This document shows positions 62,450-64,000 of a stretch of DNA of 64,000 bases, one piece after another. The position numbers and the translations under genes are program-made. This DNA is from Trujillonella endophytica (GTDB lineage: Bacteria; Actinomycetota; Actinomycetes; Mycobacteriales; Geodermatophilaceae): the NCBI RefSeq assembly GCF_900110555.1, contig NZ_FOEE01000001.1, positions 248,001 to 312,000 on the forward strand, written 5' to 3'. The notes beneath the pieces were generated by a model, which was not told the DNA's origin, did no database searches, and worked only from the letters and a program-made list of their open reading frames with translations. Position 1 is the stretch's first letter. Each line of letters begins with the position of its first letter.

Positions 62450-62468
62450 CTGAAGCGAATGTGCTGAA

Positions 62469-63092
62469 GTGGTCCCCGTGACCGGACCGGGGCTGCGCGA
62501 GCGCAAGAAGGCCGACACCCGGGCGGCGCTGGCCCGCGCGACGCTGCGGCTGGCCCGGGAGCAGGGCTGGGCCGAGGTCACGGTCGAGCAGATCGCCGCG
62601 GCGGCCGACGTCTCCTCCCGCACGTTCTTCAACCACTTCTCCTCCAAGGAGGAGGCCCTCCTCCAGCCCGCCGGGGCCGAGCCCGGGCGGTTCGCGCGGC
62701 AGCTGGCCGAGCAGCCCGCGGCGCTGCCCGCCCGCGAGGCGGCCCGTGCCGTCCTGCGCGCCGGGCTCGCCGAGATCGCCGCGGACGAGGACGGCGGCGG
62801 CTGGCGGGTCCGCATGGAGGTCATCGGCAGCGATCCGGCGCTGCTGGCCCGCGCCGTCGAGGTCAGCACCGCGGGGGAGCGGGAGATGGCCGAGGCCCTC
62901 GCCCGGCGCGCCGGGCAGGACCCCGACCGGGACCTGGAACCGGTGCTGCTGGCCGCGGTCCTCGGGGCCGCCCTCCGCGTCACGCTGGTCCGCTGGGCGT
63001 GCGCCCCGGGTCCGGTCGATCTGCCCGCGCTCTTCGACGAGGCCGTCGAGCTCGTCGCCACCGGCCTGCCCGGTCCCGCCGCGCTCTCCTGA
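62469..63092 (+). CDS. TetR-family repressor
   Basis: 207 residues. N-terminal HTH (about 15-60: LRERKKADTRAALARATLRLAREQGW, VTVEQIAAAADVSSRTFFNHFSSKEEALL). The remaining helices form the ligand-binding domain. It probably represses the multidrug efflux gene that follows 79 bases downstream, and itself. GTG 62469 has a GAATGT 6 bases before it; GTG 62478 is alternative. Confidence 0.9.
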   Translation: MVPVTGPGLRERKKADTRAALARATLRLAREQGWAEVTVEQIAAAADVSSRTFFNHFSSKEEALLQPAGAEPGRFARQLAEQPAALPAREAARAVLRAGLAEIAADEDGGGWRVRMEVIGSDPALLARAVEVSTAGEREMAEALARRAGQDPDRDLEPVLLAAVLGAALRVTLVRWACAPGPVDLPALFDEAVELVATGLPGPAALS

Positions 63093-63171
63093 CCCGCCCG
63101 GCCCCGCCCCGCCGGCCGTGCAGGCGCGCGGCCGACCGACACCATCCAGCACCACGAACCGAGGAGCACCC

Positions 63172-64000
63172 GTGTCCGCGATGGCCGATCCCGCCGCCCC
63201 GACGAGCCCGGCGGACGACGGCCCGCCGGCGGCGATGACCCGCCGGGAGGTGCTGTCGGCGCTGTCCGGCCTCTTCATGGGCATGTTCGTCGCCATCCTG
63301 GCGGCCACCATCGTCACCAACGCCCTGCCGACGATCATCCCCGAGCTCGGGGGCAGCCAGTCGGTCTACACCTGGATCGTCACCGCCGAGCTCCTGGCCA
63401 TGACCGCCACGGTGCCGCTGTGGGGCAAGCTCGCCGACCTCGTCGACCAGAAGCTGCTCATCCAGCTGTCGTTCGCGCTGTTCCTGGCCGGCTCGCTGCT
63501 CGCCGGGCTCTCGCAGGACACCACGATGCTCATCCTCGCCCGCGTGCTCCAGGGCGCCGGAGCCGGTGGCCTCACCGCGCTCGTGCAGATCGTGATGGCG
63601 GCGATGATCCCGCCGCGCGAGCTGGGCCGCTACGCCGGCGTCTTCGGCGCCATCTTCGCCGTCGGCACCGTCGCCGGGCCGCTCATCGGCGGCGTCATCG
63701 TCGACACCTCCTGGCTCGGCTGGCGCTGGTGCTTCCTGTTCGGCGTCCCCTTCACGGTGGCCGCGATGGTGCTCATCCAGCGCACGCTGAACCTGACCGC
63801 CGTCCGCCGCCGCGAGGTGCACGTCGACTGGCAGGGTGCGCTGCTGCTCACCGCCGGCGTCAGCACGCTGCTCATCTGGGTGACGCTGGCCGGCAACGAC
63901 TTCGACTGGATCTCCACCCCGACCGCGCTCATGGTCCTCGGCAGCGTCGTCCTGCTGGCGCTGGCCGTGCTGGTCGAGGCGCGCTCGCCGGAGCCGGTGA
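63172..64000 (+). CDS. MFS multidrug efflux transporter, DHA2 type (partial)
   Basis: The first 276 residues of a DHA2 (14-helix) MFS protein, cut by the window end. Helices: LSGLFMGMFVAILAATIVTNALPTI, TAELLAMTATVPLWGKLADLVDQKLL (motif A region), LARVLQGAGAGGLTALVQIVM, and VFGAIFAVGTVAGPLIGGVIVDTSWLGWRWCF (motif C). These proteins export drugs with protons. GAGGAG is 5 bases before GTG 63172. It is downstream of the TetR gene on the same strand, as in drug-resistance pairs. Confidence 0.9.
   Translation, partial: MSAMADPAAPTSPADDGPPAAMTRREVLSALSGLFMGMFVAILAATIVTNALPTIIPELGGSQSVYTWIVTAELLAMTATVPLWGKLADLVDQKLLIQLSFALFLAGSLLAGLSQDTTMLILARVLQGAGAGGLTALVQIVMAAMIPPRELGRYAGVFGAIFAVGTVAGPLIGGVIVDTSWLGWRWCFLFGVPFTVAAMVLIQRTLNLTAVRRREVHVDWQGALLLTAGVSTLLIWVTLAGNDFDWISTPTALMVLGSVVLLALAVLVEARSPEPV

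Overview
This window is about 74% GC and almost every gene shows the G/C-rich third codon position, GTG/ATG/TTG starts and 4-bp start/stop overlaps of a high-GC actinobacterium. The gene set points to the Geodermatophilaceae (Blastococcus/Geodermatophilus/Modestobacter type). Markers are a SigF/UsfX partner-switch system, a Gbn-like small HTH protein, SCO7613-type membrane proteins, DUF5709 and DUF1360 proteins, and a fabG1-inhA-hemH operon. This assignment is inference from content; no rRNA or tRNA gene was recognised.

Layout. 0-1 kb: end of the SUF Fe-S operon (sufS end, sufU, sufT-like). 1-5 kb: two alanine-rich multi-pass membrane proteins. 5-15 kb: mostly single housekeeping genes, including an ABC-F ATPase, a VOC protein, a Gbn-like HTH protein with an enoyl-CoA hydratase, an ABC exporter, a rhodanese, a guanidine-III riboswitch in front of an SMR exporter, and DUF427. 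15-18 kb: acnA-SDR-chelatase operon. 18-22.6 kb: sirtuin, acyl-CoA synthetase and NlpC/P60 hydrolase. 22.9-26.3 kb: moxR-DUF58-VWA operon. 26.4-28.5 kb: a lipoprotein and a family-2 glycosyltransferase in an operon. 28.7-36.1 kb: an unusual accessory stretch. An intact quinone oxidoreductase (qor) is followed upstream by two broken copies of its own first 38-46 codons. These delimit two modules: one with a LexA box and a RelZ-like DUF429/(p)ppGpp-synthetase fusion, the other with a membrane SpoIIE phosphatase. A second SpoIIE phosphatase follows. 36-43 kb: an HTH protein, a STAS protein, fabG1-inhA-hemH and the NfeD/SPFH pair. 43-48 kb: sigF-usfX, a large PP2C-kinase-STAS regulator, topoisomerase IB and another STAS protein. 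49.7-52.6 kb: a split bacterial NHEJ set (Ku, ligase, polymerase). 52.6-64 kb: purU, a Fur regulator with a clear operator, PAC2, two AI-2E-type permeases, a dienelactone hydrolase with an ankyrin protein, DUF350, a second FabG, and a TetR/MFS efflux pair cut by the window end.

Two threads connect the genes. The first is stress signalling: three SpoIIE-type phosphatases, one UsfX/RsbW-type anti-sigma factor, SigF and two STAS proteins, together with a likely alarmone enzyme and a LexA operator. The second is promoter style: at least seven genes carry a TAnnnT -10 element 6-7 bases before the start codon. This indicates leaderless transcripts and was used to choose several starts. The best candidate for something undescribed is the qor-derived 56-base direct repeat at 29.64, 32.65 and 34.63 kb. 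It is identical in two copies and one base off in the third, although the flanks have decayed, and it bounds one-gene modules like cassettes.
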